DNA of 64,000 bases, taken from positions 1 to 64,000 of the forward strand of contig NZ_JBJHDO010000004.1 in the NCBI RefSeq assembly GCF_050958605.1. Reading direction: 5' to 3'. The position numbers and the translations under genes are program-made. Below, piece by piece: positions 18,265-26,550 of this stretch. The DNA comes from G016756615 sp050958605 (GTDB taxonomy: Bacteria; Pseudomonadota; Alphaproteobacteria; Rhizobiales; Rhizobiaceae). Numbering within the stretch: the stretch's first letter is position 1; every line of letters begins with the position of its first letter. The notes under the pieces are model-generated. The model was not told the DNA's origin, made no database searches, and saw nothing but the letters and a program-made list of their open reading frames with translations.

Positions 18265-19494
18265 ATGCGTTTCAGCGTTCTTAAAATCAACGGTCGTGTC
18301 CTGGCGCGCACTGCCGCGATCGCTCTGGTCGGTGGCGTTGCTGCAGGGTGCAGTTCAAGCGCCATGCGCTTCACCGATGGTGTGGATGGCATTTTCACCG
18401 CCTCCACGGATAATCAGCGCAATATCATCCGTCCGGGGAGCCAGCCTTATCCCAGCGACGTCCAGGCGGCGCCTGCCGGATCCGTCAGTCGTGGCAATCT
18501 CGCGCCGGCGCAGTCCACGATCGCACCGGTGGCGCAAAATCCGATGCCGCCTGCGCAGCAGCAGGTCGTGACTGCTCCAAGGCAGACGCCGAATGCCCAG
18601 CCTCCTGCCTACCCGAAGGTTGCTGAAGCCAAGCCCTTGGAACAAGCGGAGCCACCGCGGATGCCTGCGGGCAACGCCCCTGTTCCTGCCCGTACGCCCT
18701 CCGACACCGTTGCAGTCCTGCCTCAGGCGCCCAAGGTCAAGGATCGCGAGCCGGCAGCTCCGACCGAATCCGGCAAGGCCAACACCGCGTCGGCTACGAA
18801 GGGGAGCTACACCGTCCAGGAAGGCGATACGCTCACCGCCATTGCACGCAAGACAGGTGTGAGCGCTGGGGCACTGAAGAGCGCCAACGGAATGACGGAC
18901 GGCCTGATTCGTGTTGGCCAGAAGCTCACGATCCCGGCGCCGGCCGCGGTCCAGACCGCGAGCGCCAAGCCTGCGGCAGTCGATCCCGCGACAACCGCCT
19001 CGTCGGCTCCCGTCAAGAAGGCAACGGAGCAGGTGTCCGGCTATACGCCGCCGAAAAAGGCGGAAAAAGTAATCGAGGACGCGGAGCAACAGGCTGCCAT
19101 CGCTCCCGATTCCACCGGCATCGGCCGCATGCGTTGGCCGGTTCGCGGGCGCATCATCTCAGGCTATGGCACCAACAGCGGCGGCAAGGCCAATGACGGC
19201 ATCGACATCTCCGTGCCGGAGGGCACATCGGTCAAGGCGGCCGAAAACGGTGTCGTGATCTATGCGGGTGATGGCCTGAAGGAGTTCGGCAATACGGTTC
19301 TCGTCCGTCACGAGGACGGCCTCGTCACTGTGTACGGTCACGCGAGCGAGCTCAAGGTCGCGCGCGGCGAGAAGGTCAAGCGAGGGCAGGAAATCGCCCG
19401 CTCCGGCATGAGCGGTTCCGCCGATACGCCGAAGCTGCATTTCGAAGTGCGCAAGAACTCTTCGCCTGTCAATCCCTCGAAATTCCTCGAATAG
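18265..19494 (+). CDS. LysM/degenerate LytM lipoprotein (NlpD/DipM-like)
   Basis: Predicted 409-aa outer-envelope lipoprotein. The signal peptide ends in a lipobox (GVAAGC, Cys about 29); a Pro/Ala-rich linker runs to about 175, a LysM peptidoglycan-binding domain covers about 180-224 (SYTVQEGDTLTAIARK), and a LytM/M23 domain about 290-405. Zinc ligands are degraded: the HxxxD motif reads NDGID and the HxH motif reads KLH, so it should lack peptidase activity. That is the pattern of NlpD, EnvC and DipM, which activate cell-wall amidases at division (established for those families; inferred here). The surE-pcm-nlpD-like order is conserved. Confidence 0.88.
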   Translation: MRFSVLKINGRVLARTAAIALVGGVAAGCSSSAMRFTDGVDGIFTASTDNQRNIIRPGSQPYPSDVQAAPAGSVSRGNLAPAQSTIAPVAQNPMPPAQQQVVTAPRQTPNAQPPAYPKVAEAKPLEQAEPPRMPAGNAPVPARTPSDTVAVLPQAPKVKDREPAAPTESGKANTASATKGSYTVQEGDTLTAIARKTGVSAGALKSANGMTDGLIRVGQKLTIPAPAAVQTASAKPAAVDPATTASSAPVKKATEQVSGYTPPKKAEKVIEDAEQQAAIAPDSTGIGRMRWPVRGRIISGYGTNSGGKANDGIDISVPEGTSVKAAENGVVIYAGDGLKEFGNTVLVRHEDGLVTVYGHASELKVARGEKVKRGQEIARSGMSGSADTPKLHFEVRKNSSPVNPSKFLE

Positions 19495-19637
19495 TCCTCG
19501 TCACCAGCGCGGGAGGCGATGTCGCGCCCCCCCAGCTTTTACCGGCCGCTCCTACGTTTGCCTGAAAGGGCATACCCAGGAGCGGCCGAGTTGTTTGGAC
19601 TGTCATGACTTGACGCGTTGCGGCGGGACATGTAAGA

Positions 19638-19665
19638 AACCATAAGGTTAAATAACCATATGGTT
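19638..19665 (+). promoter_or_regulatory. Tandem palindromic operator of ArsR-type regulator
   Basis: Two 12-bp inverted-repeat sites, AACCATAAGGTT (19638-19649) and AACCATATGGTT (19654-19665, perfect palindrome), spaced 16 bp and ending 2 bp before the ATG at 19668. Position and symmetry suit an autoregulatory ArsR-family operator. No Shine-Dalgarno is visible, so the message may be leaderless. Confidence 0.6.
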
Positions 19666-19667
19666 TG

Positions 19668-20021
19668 ATGGTCGTGCGAACCGATCCGTTGAGTGAGACA
19701 TTCCAGGCGCTGGCCGACCCGACGCGCCGCGCTATCCTGGCGCGACTTGCGCTCGGCCCGGCTTCGGTGACCGAGCTTGCCCAACCCTTCAACATGTCCG
19801 GACCTGGCGTCTCCAAGCACCTCAAGGTGCTGGAGCGCGCCGGGCTCATCGAGCGCGGCCGCCAAGCGCAATGGCGGCCTTGCCGACTGATGGCTGCGCC
19901 GCTCAAGGAAGCCGCCGTCTGGCTCGAGGACTATCGCGCGTTCTGGGACGAGAGTTTCAACCGGTTGGACAGCTATATCGAGGAATTGCAGGCAAAAGGA
20001 GGTTCGGATGGCCGGCAATGA
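19668..20021 (+). CDS. ArsR-family transcriptional regulator (SRPBCC-linked)
   Basis: Predicted 117-aa winged-helix regulator. ALADPTRRAILARLALGPASVTELA (about 11-35) and MSGPGVSKHLKVLERAGLIERGR (about 41-63) form the helix-turn-helix core and wing. No Cys-rich metal site of classical ArsR/SmtB is present, so it belongs to the non-metal ArsR subgroup co-inherited with SRPBCC proteins. It reads through a 14-nt overlap into the SRPBCC gene at 20008. It probably represses its own operon through the tandem palindromes just upstream. Confidence 0.85.
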   Translation: MVVRTDPLSETFQALADPTRRAILARLALGPASVTELAQPFNMSGPGVSKHLKVLERAGLIERGRQAQWRPCRLMAAPLKEAAVWLEDYRAFWDESFNRLDSYIEELQAKGGSDGRQ

Positions 20022-20472
20022 GCCCGTAGCCACGTCATACGCGCTGGAGATTTACCGTTTTTTCAACGCGCCGCGCAGCCTCGTGTTCAGGGTCTGGACG
20101 AGCCCAGAGCACCTCGCGCGCTGGTGGGGGCCGAAGGATTTTTCCGCGCCGTCCCTGTCGATGGATTTCCGGCCTGGCGGAAAATACCGGCACGCCATCC
20201 GGTCCGCTGAAGGAGCAGAATATTGGATGCGCGGCGTCTACCGGGAGATCGTCGAGCCGGAACGCATCGTCTTCACCTTCGCATGGGAAGAGGACGCGTC
20301 CCAGCCGACAAATGAGACGCTGGTCACGGTGACGTTCGAGGACCATGGCGGCAAGACGCGGCTGACTTTCCGGCAGGAGCCTTTCGATTCCGTCCAACAA
20401 CGAGACTCGCATGCCGAGGGCTGGGGCGAATGCCTCGATCGGCTGCTGGCTCATCTAGCGAGGGACCAGTGA
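20008..20472 (+). CDS. SRPBCC (AHSA1-type) domain protein
   Basis: Predicted 154-aa START-like helix-grip protein binding an unknown hydrophobic ligand. AHSA1 features are RFFNAPRSLVFRVWTSPEHLARWWGPK (about 12-38), DFRPGGKYRHAI, and a C-terminal helix GWGECLDRLLAHLA. It is the second gene of an ArsR-SRPBCC-GFA operon with overlapping ends. In this arrangement the SRPBCC protein is usually thought to bind or process the compound relieving repression; the ligand here is unknown. Confidence 0.83.
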   Translation: MAGNEPVATSYALEIYRFFNAPRSLVFRVWTSPEHLARWWGPKDFSAPSLSMDFRPGGKYRHAIRSAEGAEYWMRGVYREIVEPERIVFTFAWEEDASQPTNETLVTVTFEDHGGKTRLTFRQEPFDSVQQRDSHAEGWGECLDRLLAHLARDQ

Positions 20473-20891
20473 GGAAAACATATCACGGAAGCTGCCATTG
20501 TGGCGGCTTGCGCTTCGAGGCGGACATCGATCTGAGTGAAGGAATCCGTAAGTGCAATTGCACTTTCTGCCGGAAGGTAGGCTATCAAAAATCCTTTGCC
20601 TCGTATGAAGGGCTGCGTATCGTGCAGGGTCAGCAAACCATGCGCGATTATCAAGCGATACCTTCCTCCTGGCCCGCGGGCGACATCAATCACTATATGT
20701 GCCCGCATTGCGGCACGCATACCTTTTCGCGTGGCTACCTGGAAAAGGAGATGGGCGGCGACTTCTGGGCGGTGAACGTCGCTTGCCTCGATGATGCGAC
20801 CGAGCAAGAACTCGATGCCGCCCCGAAGATTTATGAGGACGGCATCCGAGATCGGCAGGACCGCGCGCCAGCGATTACCGGATACCTCTAG
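20469..20891 (+). CDS. GFA-family zinc protein
   Basis: Predicted 140-aa GFA-fold protein (family of the glutathione-dependent formaldehyde-activating enzyme and CENP-V). Zinc ligands are visible: GSCHCGGLRF with the CxC, KCNCTFC, and YMCPHCGTHTF. A GTG start overlapping the SRPBCC stop (GTGA) is chosen; the open frame upstream is inside SRPBCC. The family name is historical and most members have no proven formaldehyde activity, so only a thiol/zinc-related small-molecule role is suggested. Third gene of the ArsR operon. Confidence 0.83.
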   Translation: MRKTYHGSCHCGGLRFEADIDLSEGIRKCNCTFCRKVGYQKSFASYEGLRIVQGQQTMRDYQAIPSSWPAGDINHYMCPHCGTHTFSRGYLEKEMGGDFWAVNVACLDDATEQELDAAPKIYEDGIRDRQDRAPAITGYL

Positions 20892-21010
20892 AGCATTTCG
20901 CAGCCGACCGGATTCGGTCGGCGTCGCGAGAATGCGGCAAAAACAAAGACCTAAAGCAAAGCGTGTCACCCGAATCCGAGTGCCAGCGACATGCTTTAGT
21001 CTGACGCTCT
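20885..21010. repeat. Rhizobial intergenic repeat (RIME-like) between convergent genes
   Basis: Starts at the stop codon of the GFA gene with TAGAGCATTT and contains an inverted core CCGACCGGATTCGGTCGG, followed by a CAAAAACAAAGACCTAAAGC stretch and a second arm pair ending ACATGCTTTAG. The layout matches the widespread rhizobial mosaic repeats recalled from many genomes. It fills the gap between the + strand GFA gene and the - strand SRPBCC remnant. Confidence 0.6.
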
Positions 21011-21060
21011 GCCAAAGAATGAACGCCGGTTTTGCTGCGCTTACCTTGCGTATGCGATCG

Positions 21061-21545
21061 TCAGGCCCGGCGGGCAACCAAGTCGGCGAACCGCTGCAGG
21101 TACAGCGGCCAACCTCGATCCCCGCCAATACCGTCGCGTACGCTTTCCCAGCCTTCGCCGTGGCGTTCGAGGTTTCGGTGCTCGATCTCGACGCGCGTCC
21201 GGTGCCTCGCCTCGGCGATAAACCGCACTTCCCACTCGCTCGTCTTTTCCGAGTCGGTTTCGATCCGCCACTGCGGGGTGATGTTCCAGCTCAGGAGCAC
21301 CCGGTTGGGCGGCTCGTAAGCAAGCACGCGTGCCACCGACACTCGCTGCCGTCGACGCCCCGGTCGTAGAGATAGCCGCCGACCCGAGGCTCGAAAACCG
21401 TCTCGGCGATCTGGACGGCGAGCAGATTATTTTCTGCGGGTTTGAAACTGCCGAAGTCCTCGGTGAAGACCTTGAACGCGCGCGCGATCGGCGCCTCGAC
21501 CACGATCGACTGTTTCACGGACGTGTTTGCTGCATGAGCGCTCAT
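21061..21545 (-). pseudogene. SRPBCC (AHSA1-type) gene disrupted by a 1-bp frameshift
   Basis: The N-terminal half (MSAHAANTSVKQSIVVEAP through DRGVDGSECRW) and the C-terminal half (ARVLAYEPPNRVLLSWNI through FADLVARRA) lie in different frames that meet at about 21333. Adding one C on the + strand (G on the coding strand, giving W-A-R-V) restores a continuous 161-aa protein with the normal layout. Both halves are well conserved, so the lesion is recent or a sequencing error. Its start overlaps the stop of the ArsR gene at 21542 (ATGA). As written, only truncated products are made. Confidence 0.8.
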
Positions 21546-21859
21546 TCTGACTCCTCCGATGGTCGCTCGACGGCCACCTTGTAGGCAGCCAACGTCTTGC
21601 TCCAAAACCGGTCGAGTTCCGCGCGAAGCTCTGCCAGGCCATCGGGATCGACACGGTAGATGCGCTGTTTGCCGGCCCGCGTGTCGATCACGAGCCCGGC
21701 GTCTTTGAGCACTTTCAGGTGCTGCGAGACCGCCGGCCGGCTGACCGGTACGGCGCAAGACAATTCGCCAACCGAGCACGGATGCTCGACCAGCAGCTCG
21801 AAAATCGTACGCCTCGTCGAGTCGGCGAGGGCGGTCCAACCACTTTTCGCGTAAGTCAT
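21542..21859 (-). CDS. ArsR-family transcriptional regulator (second SRPBCC module)
   Basis: Predicted 105-aa winged-helix regulator. TALADSTRRTIFELLVEHPCSVGELS (about 9-34) and PVSRPAVSQHLKVLKDAGLVIDTRAGKQRIYRVD (about 38-71) are the recognition helix and wing. No metal-binding cysteine cluster. Upstream on its strand the sequence CGTTACGCGTTAG (TAACG direct repeats around ACGCGT, about 21861-21873) is a candidate operator. Coupled by ATGA overlap to the frameshifted SRPBCC gene, so this regulator may have lost its partner. Confidence 0.85.
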   Translation of the reverse strand: MTYAKSGWTALADSTRRTIFELLVEHPCSVGELSCAVPVSRPAVSQHLKVLKDAGLVIDTRAGKQRIYRVDPDGLAELRAELDRFWSKTLAAYKVAVERPSEESE

Positions 21860-21899
21860 TTCTAACGCGTAACGTAGATTTGTGTGTGACCACTGTCAA

Positions 21900-22139
21900 G
21901 CTTGCCGTCTAGCGGTGCTTGGCGAGTGCGGCCGCCAGCGCAGCAACGTCCCGTCGCAACGCTTGGCGTCGATGAGGCGCGATGATCGCGCTGGGCGTTG
22001 GCCACGCACTGGCGAACGCCCAGCCACCTGATTGCTGGCGGAGAGGAGCCGGCAGGCGGCCCGAAGGCGCTCGACGCCTATCGGGTCCAACCGGGCGCTC
22101 TATACCCGCCCTGTCCGCCGGCGCCGCGCCGCGGGCGTT
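21900..22139. other. Unassigned intergenic stretch
   Basis: GC-rich sequence between the second ArsR module and the DUF815 ATPase. Frames on both strands read without domain-like segments, and I see no RNA gene. It could be a decayed gene. Confidence 0.4.
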
Positions 22140-23012
22140 TCAATCCTTGAGCGCCTGACCGAGGCGTCCGGCCAGATCTTGCGTGAACTGCCAAGCGACA
22201 CGCCCGGAGCGGCTGCCACGTGTCGTCGCCCATTCCAGCGCTTCGGCCCTCAATATCTCGGGGTCGATATCGAGGCCGTGATAGGCGACATAGCCGTCGA
22301 TCATCGCGAGATACTCGTCCTGCGAGCATTTGTGAAAGCCGAGCCATAATCCGAAACGGTCCGAAAGCGAGACCTTCTCCTCGACGGCCTCCGAAGGATT
22401 GATCGCCGTGGAGCGCTCGTTCTCGATCATGTCGCGCGGGAGGAGATGGCGACGGTTGGATGTCGCATAGAAGATCACATTTGTAGGACGGCCCTCGACG
22501 CCGCCTTCGAGCGCCGCTTTGAGCGACTTGTAGGACGTGTCGTCATGATCGAAGGAGAGATCGTCGCAGAACAGGATGAAGCGATGCGGCGCCTTCTTCA
22601 GGATAGTCATGAGCTTGGGCAGCGTATCGATGTCCTCCCGGTGGATTTCGATCAGCTTCAGGGGATCGTCGCCTCGGGTGGCGTTGATGTGAGCGTGCGC
22701 AGCCTTGACGAGGGAGGACTTGCCCATCCCGCGCGCGCCCCACAGCAGCACGTTGTTGGCGGGCAGGCCGGCGGCGAACCGTTCCGTATTCTCCACCAGA
22801 ATGTCGCGGACACGGTCGACGCCTTTGATGAGGCCGATATCGACACGATTGACGCGGGTGACTGACTCCAGCTCTCCGGGATCGGCTGCCCATACGAAGC
22901 AGTCCGCGGCAGTGAAATCGGGCGCGGCCGCCCGGGGCGGGGTTAGGCGGCCGATCGCCTCGATCAGCCTGTCGAGTTTCTGTTCGATCGTTTCGGCATT
23001 ATTCTGGGACAT
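22140..23012 (-). CDS. DUF815-family AAA ATPase
   Basis: Predicted 290-aa P-loop ATPase. Walker A is WGARGMGKSSLVKA near residues 91-104 and Walker B is RFILFCDDLSFD near 142-153; RSGRVAWQFTQDLAGRL at the C-terminus is typical of the family. DUF815 proteins are soluble ATPases of unknown cellular function, widespread in proteobacteria and usually next to yajC-secDF in rhizobia, as here (divergent, about 185 bp away). A link with export is suggested only by position. Confidence 0.85.
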   Translation of the reverse strand: MSQNNAETIEQKLDRLIEAIGRLTPPRAAAPDFTAADCFVWAADPGELESVTRVNRVDIGLIKGVDRVRDILVENTERFAAGLPANNVLLWGARGMGKSSLVKAAHAHINATRGDDPLKLIEIHREDIDTLPKLMTILKKAPHRFILFCDDLSFDHDDTSYKSLKAALEGGVEGRPTNVIFYATSNRRHLLPRDMIENERSTAINPSEAVEEKVSLSDRFGLWLGFHKCSQDEYLAMIDGYVAYHGLDIDPEILRAEALEWATTRGSRSGRVAWQFTQDLAGRLGQALKD

Positions 23013-23197
23013 GAGGGCGGTTTTCCACTGCTGTGCGTATGGGCCGAGCCTCTAACACGCGAAAAATGCGTCGGGAAGCGTCGTGGGTCTGGGCTTGCCG
23101 CCGAATTTGTTGCAAAGCAGGCATGACCGACTATATTCCGGCCAACTTTCAAGGGGGCCGGAGACGGCCCCGTTTTTCCGTCTCAGGAGTTTTTTCG

Positions 23198-23539
23198 ATG
23201 TTCGTGACGCCGGCATACGCGCAGACCGCGGGGGGCACTCCCGACATGTTCATCAGCATTTTGCCGTTTGTGCTGATTTTCGTGATCATGTATTTTTTGA
23301 TTATCCGCCCGCAGCGTCAGCAGCTCAAGAAGCGCGGCGAGATGCTCGCGGCCATCCGTCGCGGCGACACTGTGGTTACCGGTGGCGGCCTGGTCGGTAA
23401 GGTGACCAAGGTGAATGACGGCAACGACGAACTGGAAGTCGATCTCGGCAATGGACTGAAAGTGACCGCGTTGCGCTCGACGATCGCCGACGTGCGCGTC
23501 AAGGGCGAGCCCATCGCCAATCAGAACGCCAAGAAATAA
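23198..23539 (+). CDS. yajC: Preprotein translocase subunit YajC
   Basis: Predicted 113-aa single-span accessory of the Sec translocon. It has a short N-terminal lead, one membrane helix (about 18-38, SILPFVLIFVIMYFLIIRPQ) and the family motif RPQRQQLKKRGEMLAAIRRGDTVVTGGG. ATG 23198 follows TCAGGAG with a short A/T spacer; the longer upstream frame has no matching family residues. It precedes secDF by 51 bp in the conserved yajC-secD-secF order. Confidence 0.95.
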   Translation: MFVTPAYAQTAGGTPDMFISILPFVLIFVIMYFLIIRPQRQQLKKRGEMLAAIRRGDTVVTGGGLVGKVTKVNDGNDELEVDLGNGLKVTALRSTIADVRVKGEPIANQNAKK

Positions 23540-23590
23540 CCGCATTAGGGGTGGAACGGCTGCGGTTTCCGCCCGACCGGACGAGGCAAG

Positions 23591-26152
23591 ATGCTCTACT
23601 TCTCACGCTGGAAGACTATTTCGATCTGGCTGGTCGTGCTCCTTGGCGTGATCTTCGCCTTGCCGAACATGTTGTCGCAGTCGACGCTCGACAGCATGCC
23701 GAACTGGCTGCCCAAGCGGCCGATGACACTGGGCCTCGACCTGCAGGGCGGATCGCACATCCTGCTTTCCGTCGACCGCCAGGACCTCGTGACGGAGCGG
23801 CTGAACGCCACACGTGACGATATCCGCACGCTGCTGCGCGACGCCAAGATCGGCTATACCGGGCTGTCGGGTACGGGCCGCACCGTTCAGGTCAGGATCC
23901 GTGAGGCGAACGAAGTCGATGCGGCGAAGACGGCGCTGGCGCAGCTTACCCAGCCGGTTTCGTCGGGTGTCTTCGGCACCACCGCGGTCAACGAGTTGAC
24001 CCTTGACGAGCCGGAGCCCGGCTTGCTGCGTTTTACGCTCACCGAGGAAGGGATCGACTATCGCGTTTCCAGCGCTGTCACACAGTCGATCGAAGTCCTC
24101 GGCCGTCGCGTCAACGAACTCGGGACCACCGAACCGATAATCCAGCGCCAGGGCGCCGACCGCATCCTTGTCCAGGTTCCCGGCCTGCAGGACCCGCAGC
24201 GCCTGAAGGAAATTCTCGGCCAGACGGCCAAGCTCACCTTCCAGATGGTCGACCAGTCCGTGCCGGTCCAGGAGGCGATCCAGGGCAGGCCGCCGGCGGG
24301 CACGACGGTGATGTATTCGCAGGACGATCCGCCTGTACCTTATCTCATCGAGAACCGGGTCATCGTTGCCGGCGAGAATCTCACCGATGCACAGGCAACC
24401 TATGACCAGCGCACCAACGAACCTGTCGTCTCGTTCCGTTTCGACGCCAAGGGCGCCACGCGTTTCGGCCAGGCGACACAGCAGAATGTCGGTAAGCTTT
24501 TTGCCATCATCCTCGACAATCAGGTCATCTCGGCTCCGCAGATTCGCGAACCGATCCTCGGCGGCACCGGCCAGATCTCCGGCAACTTCACCACGCAGAG
24601 CGCGAATGATCTTGCCGTGCTGCTGCGCGCCGGTGCCTTGCCCGCCGACCTGACCATCGTCGAGGAGCGCACGGTCGGCCCGAGCCTCGGCGCCGACTCT
24701 ATCGCCGCCGGCAAATTCGCCGCGGTCATCGCCGGCGTGCTGGTGGTGGCCTTCATGCTAGTCGCCTATGGCAAGCTCGGCTTGATCGCCAATATCGCCC
24801 TGGCAGCGAATGTGGGATTGATCATCGCCATCCTGTCTGTCCTCGGGGCGACGCTTACGATGCCCGGCATTGCCGGTATCGTGCTGACCGTCGGCATGGC
24901 GGTCGACTCCAATGTGATCATCTACGAACGCGTCCGCGAAGAGCGAAAACAGGGACGATCGCTCGTCCAGTCGCTTGACGCGGGCTTTGCTCGGGCCTTG
25001 GCGACGATCGTCGACGCCAATTTCACGACCTTTATCGCCGCCGCGATCCTGTTCTTCCTGGGTTCGGGCCCGGTGAAGGGCTTCGCGGTCACGCTCGGCA
25101 TCGGCATCATAACCACGGTGTTCACCGCCTTCACGCTCACACGTTGGCTGGTTGCGGTATGGCTACGCCGCTATAGGCCGAAGGAGCTTCCCAATGGCCT
25201 CATCCGGTTCGTACCGGACGATACCACGCTGCCTTTCATGGGCTGGCGCAGGTACGCCTTCACCCTGTCGTCGATTGTTTCGATCGCCTGCGTGGTGCTG
25301 TTCCTCACGATCGAGATGAATTACGGCATCGACTTCCGCGGCGGTACGAGCATCGAGGTGCAGGCCAAGGGCGACCAGGCGGACTCGGCCACGGTGCGCG
25401 CGGCGCTAAGCGAACTCAATATCGGCGACGTGCAGGTCCAGGAATTCGGTACGGCTCGAGAGCTGCTCATCCGCGTCGAGGGCCAGCAGGCCGGTGACAA
25501 CGCCGAGCAGAGCGTTGTCGAGAAAGTTCGGATGGCGCTCGAGGACGACTATGACTTCCGTCGCGTGGAGTCGGTTGGGCCTACCGTATCATCGGAACTG
25601 GCCAGGGCAGGCACTATCGGTGTCCTTGCCTCGCTCGTGGCGATGCTGATCTACATCTGGTTCCGTTTCGAATGGCAGTTCGGCCTGGGCGCGGTAATCG
25701 CCACGGTGCACGACGTAGTCATGATGGTCGGCCTGTATGTGGTCACCGGCCTGGAATTCAACCTGACAAGTATCGCCGCCATTCTGACCATCGTTGGTTA
25801 TTCGATCAACGACACCGTCGTCGTGTATGACCGTGTTCGCGAGAACCTGCGTAAGTACAAAAAGATGCCCATCGAGCAGTTGCTCGACCTGTCGATGAAC
25901 CAGACATTGTCGCGTACGGTGTTGACGGGCGTGACGACGCTGCTAGCTCTGGTCGCGCTCTATCTGTTCGGTGGCGAGGTCATCCGGTCCTTCACCTTCG
26001 CGATGATCTTCGGCATCCTGGTCGGCACCTATTCGTCGATCTTTGTCGCGGGCCCGTTGCTGATCCTGTTCAAGCTCCGCCAGGAGGGCTCCGGCAAGGA
26101 GGAGCAGGACAAGAACGCATTGCCGCCCTCGGCCCAGCCGTCGAAGACCTGA
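23591..26152 (+). CDS. secDF: Protein translocase subunit SecDF (fused)
   Basis: Predicted 853-aa fusion of SecD and SecF, the proton-driven RND-type motor that completes Sec export. The SecD half has TM1 (about 10-28), a periplasmic P1 domain with LGLDLQGGSHILLSVD and TEPIIQRQGADRILVQVPG, and five TMs with GIVLTVGMAVDSNVIIYERVREE (about 435-457). The SecF half begins near 545, with NYGIDFRGGTSIEVQ and GYSINDTVVVYDRVREN (about 736-752). The Asp and Arg residues of these helices carry the proton path in known SecDF. Length fits fused alphaproteobacterial and Bacillus-type proteins. Confidence 0.96.
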   Translation: MLYFSRWKTISIWLVVLLGVIFALPNMLSQSTLDSMPNWLPKRPMTLGLDLQGGSHILLSVDRQDLVTERLNATRDDIRTLLRDAKIGYTGLSGTGRTVQVRIREANEVDAAKTALAQLTQPVSSGVFGTTAVNELTLDEPEPGLLRFTLTEEGIDYRVSSAVTQSIEVLGRRVNELGTTEPIIQRQGADRILVQVPGLQDPQRLKEILGQTAKLTFQMVDQSVPVQEAIQGRPPAGTTVMYSQDDPPVPYLIENRVIVAGENLTDAQATYDQRTNEPVVSFRFDAKGATRFGQATQQNVGKLFAIILDNQVISAPQIREPILGGTGQISGNFTTQSANDLAVLLRAGALPADLTIVEERTVGPSLGADSIAAGKFAAVIAGVLVVAFMLVAYGKLGLIANIALAANVGLIIAILSVLGATLTMPGIAGIVLTVGMAVDSNVIIYERVREERKQGRSLVQSLDAGFARALATIVDANFTTFIAAAILFFLGSGPVKGFAVTLGIGIITTVFTAFTLTRWLVAVWLRRYRPKELPNGLIRFVPDDTTLPFMGWRRYAFTLSSIVSIACVVLFLTIEMNYGIDFRGGTSIEVQAKGDQADSATVRAALSELNIGDVQVQEFGTARELLIRVEGQQAGDNAEQSVVEKVRMALEDDYDFRRVESVGPTVSSELARAGTIGVLASLVAMLIYIWFRFEWQFGLGAVIATVHDVVMMVGLYVVTGLEFNLTSIAAILTIVGYSINDTVVVYDRVRENLRKYKKMPIEQLLDLSMNQTLSRTVLTGVTTLLALVALYLFGGEVIRSFTFAMIFGILVGTYSSIFVAGPLLILFKLRQEGSGKEEQDKNALPPSAQPSKT

Positions 26153-26156
26153 GCGC

Positions 26157-26546
26157 ATGGCCGGGGGAATTGTCATCCGCGAGGCGCATTTTCCCGGCCG
26201 CGCACCGATCGAGGCCTACGGCAATGGCGGCTTTCGTTTCGCCGACATGTCGCACCGCGGCTCTATTCTGTGCCTGCCTTCCGGTGTCTATGGCTGGGAA
26301 CCTGCCGACCCCGCGAGCCTGAACGCCGACGATTTTGCTAGGCTCCTGGCGGAGGCGGACGATATCGAAATCCTGCTGGTCGGAATGGGCACCGACCTGC
26401 GCCCGCTCGGGCAAGCACTGCGCAACGTCTTCAAGGAGGCGCGCATTTCGGCCGATCCGATGTCGACAGGGGCGGCGGTGCGCACCTACAACGTCCTCCT
26501 GGCCGAAGATCGCGCGGTTGCGGCGGCGCTGATCGCCGTCGAATAG
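26157..26546 (+). CDS. Mth938-like domain protein (NDUFAF3 homologue)
   Basis: Predicted 129-aa Mth938/DUF498 protein. The family core is visible: FRFADMSHRGSILCLPSGVYGW (about 26-47), DIEILLVGMGTDLRPL (about 71-86) and ISADPMSTGAAVRTYNVLLAEDR (about 100-122). The human homologue NDUFAF3 is needed for assembly of respiratory complex I. It starts 5 nt after the secDF stop and is followed 5 nt later by the NDUFAF6-like gene, so all are likely co-transcribed. Molecular function in bacteria is unproven. Confidence 0.85.
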   Translation: MAGGIVIREAHFPGRAPIEAYGNGGFRFADMSHRGSILCLPSGVYGWEPADPASLNADDFARLLAEADDIEILLVGMGTDLRPLGQALRNVFKEARISADPMSTGAAVRTYNVLLAEDRAVAAALIAVE

Positions 26547-26550
26547 GGCC

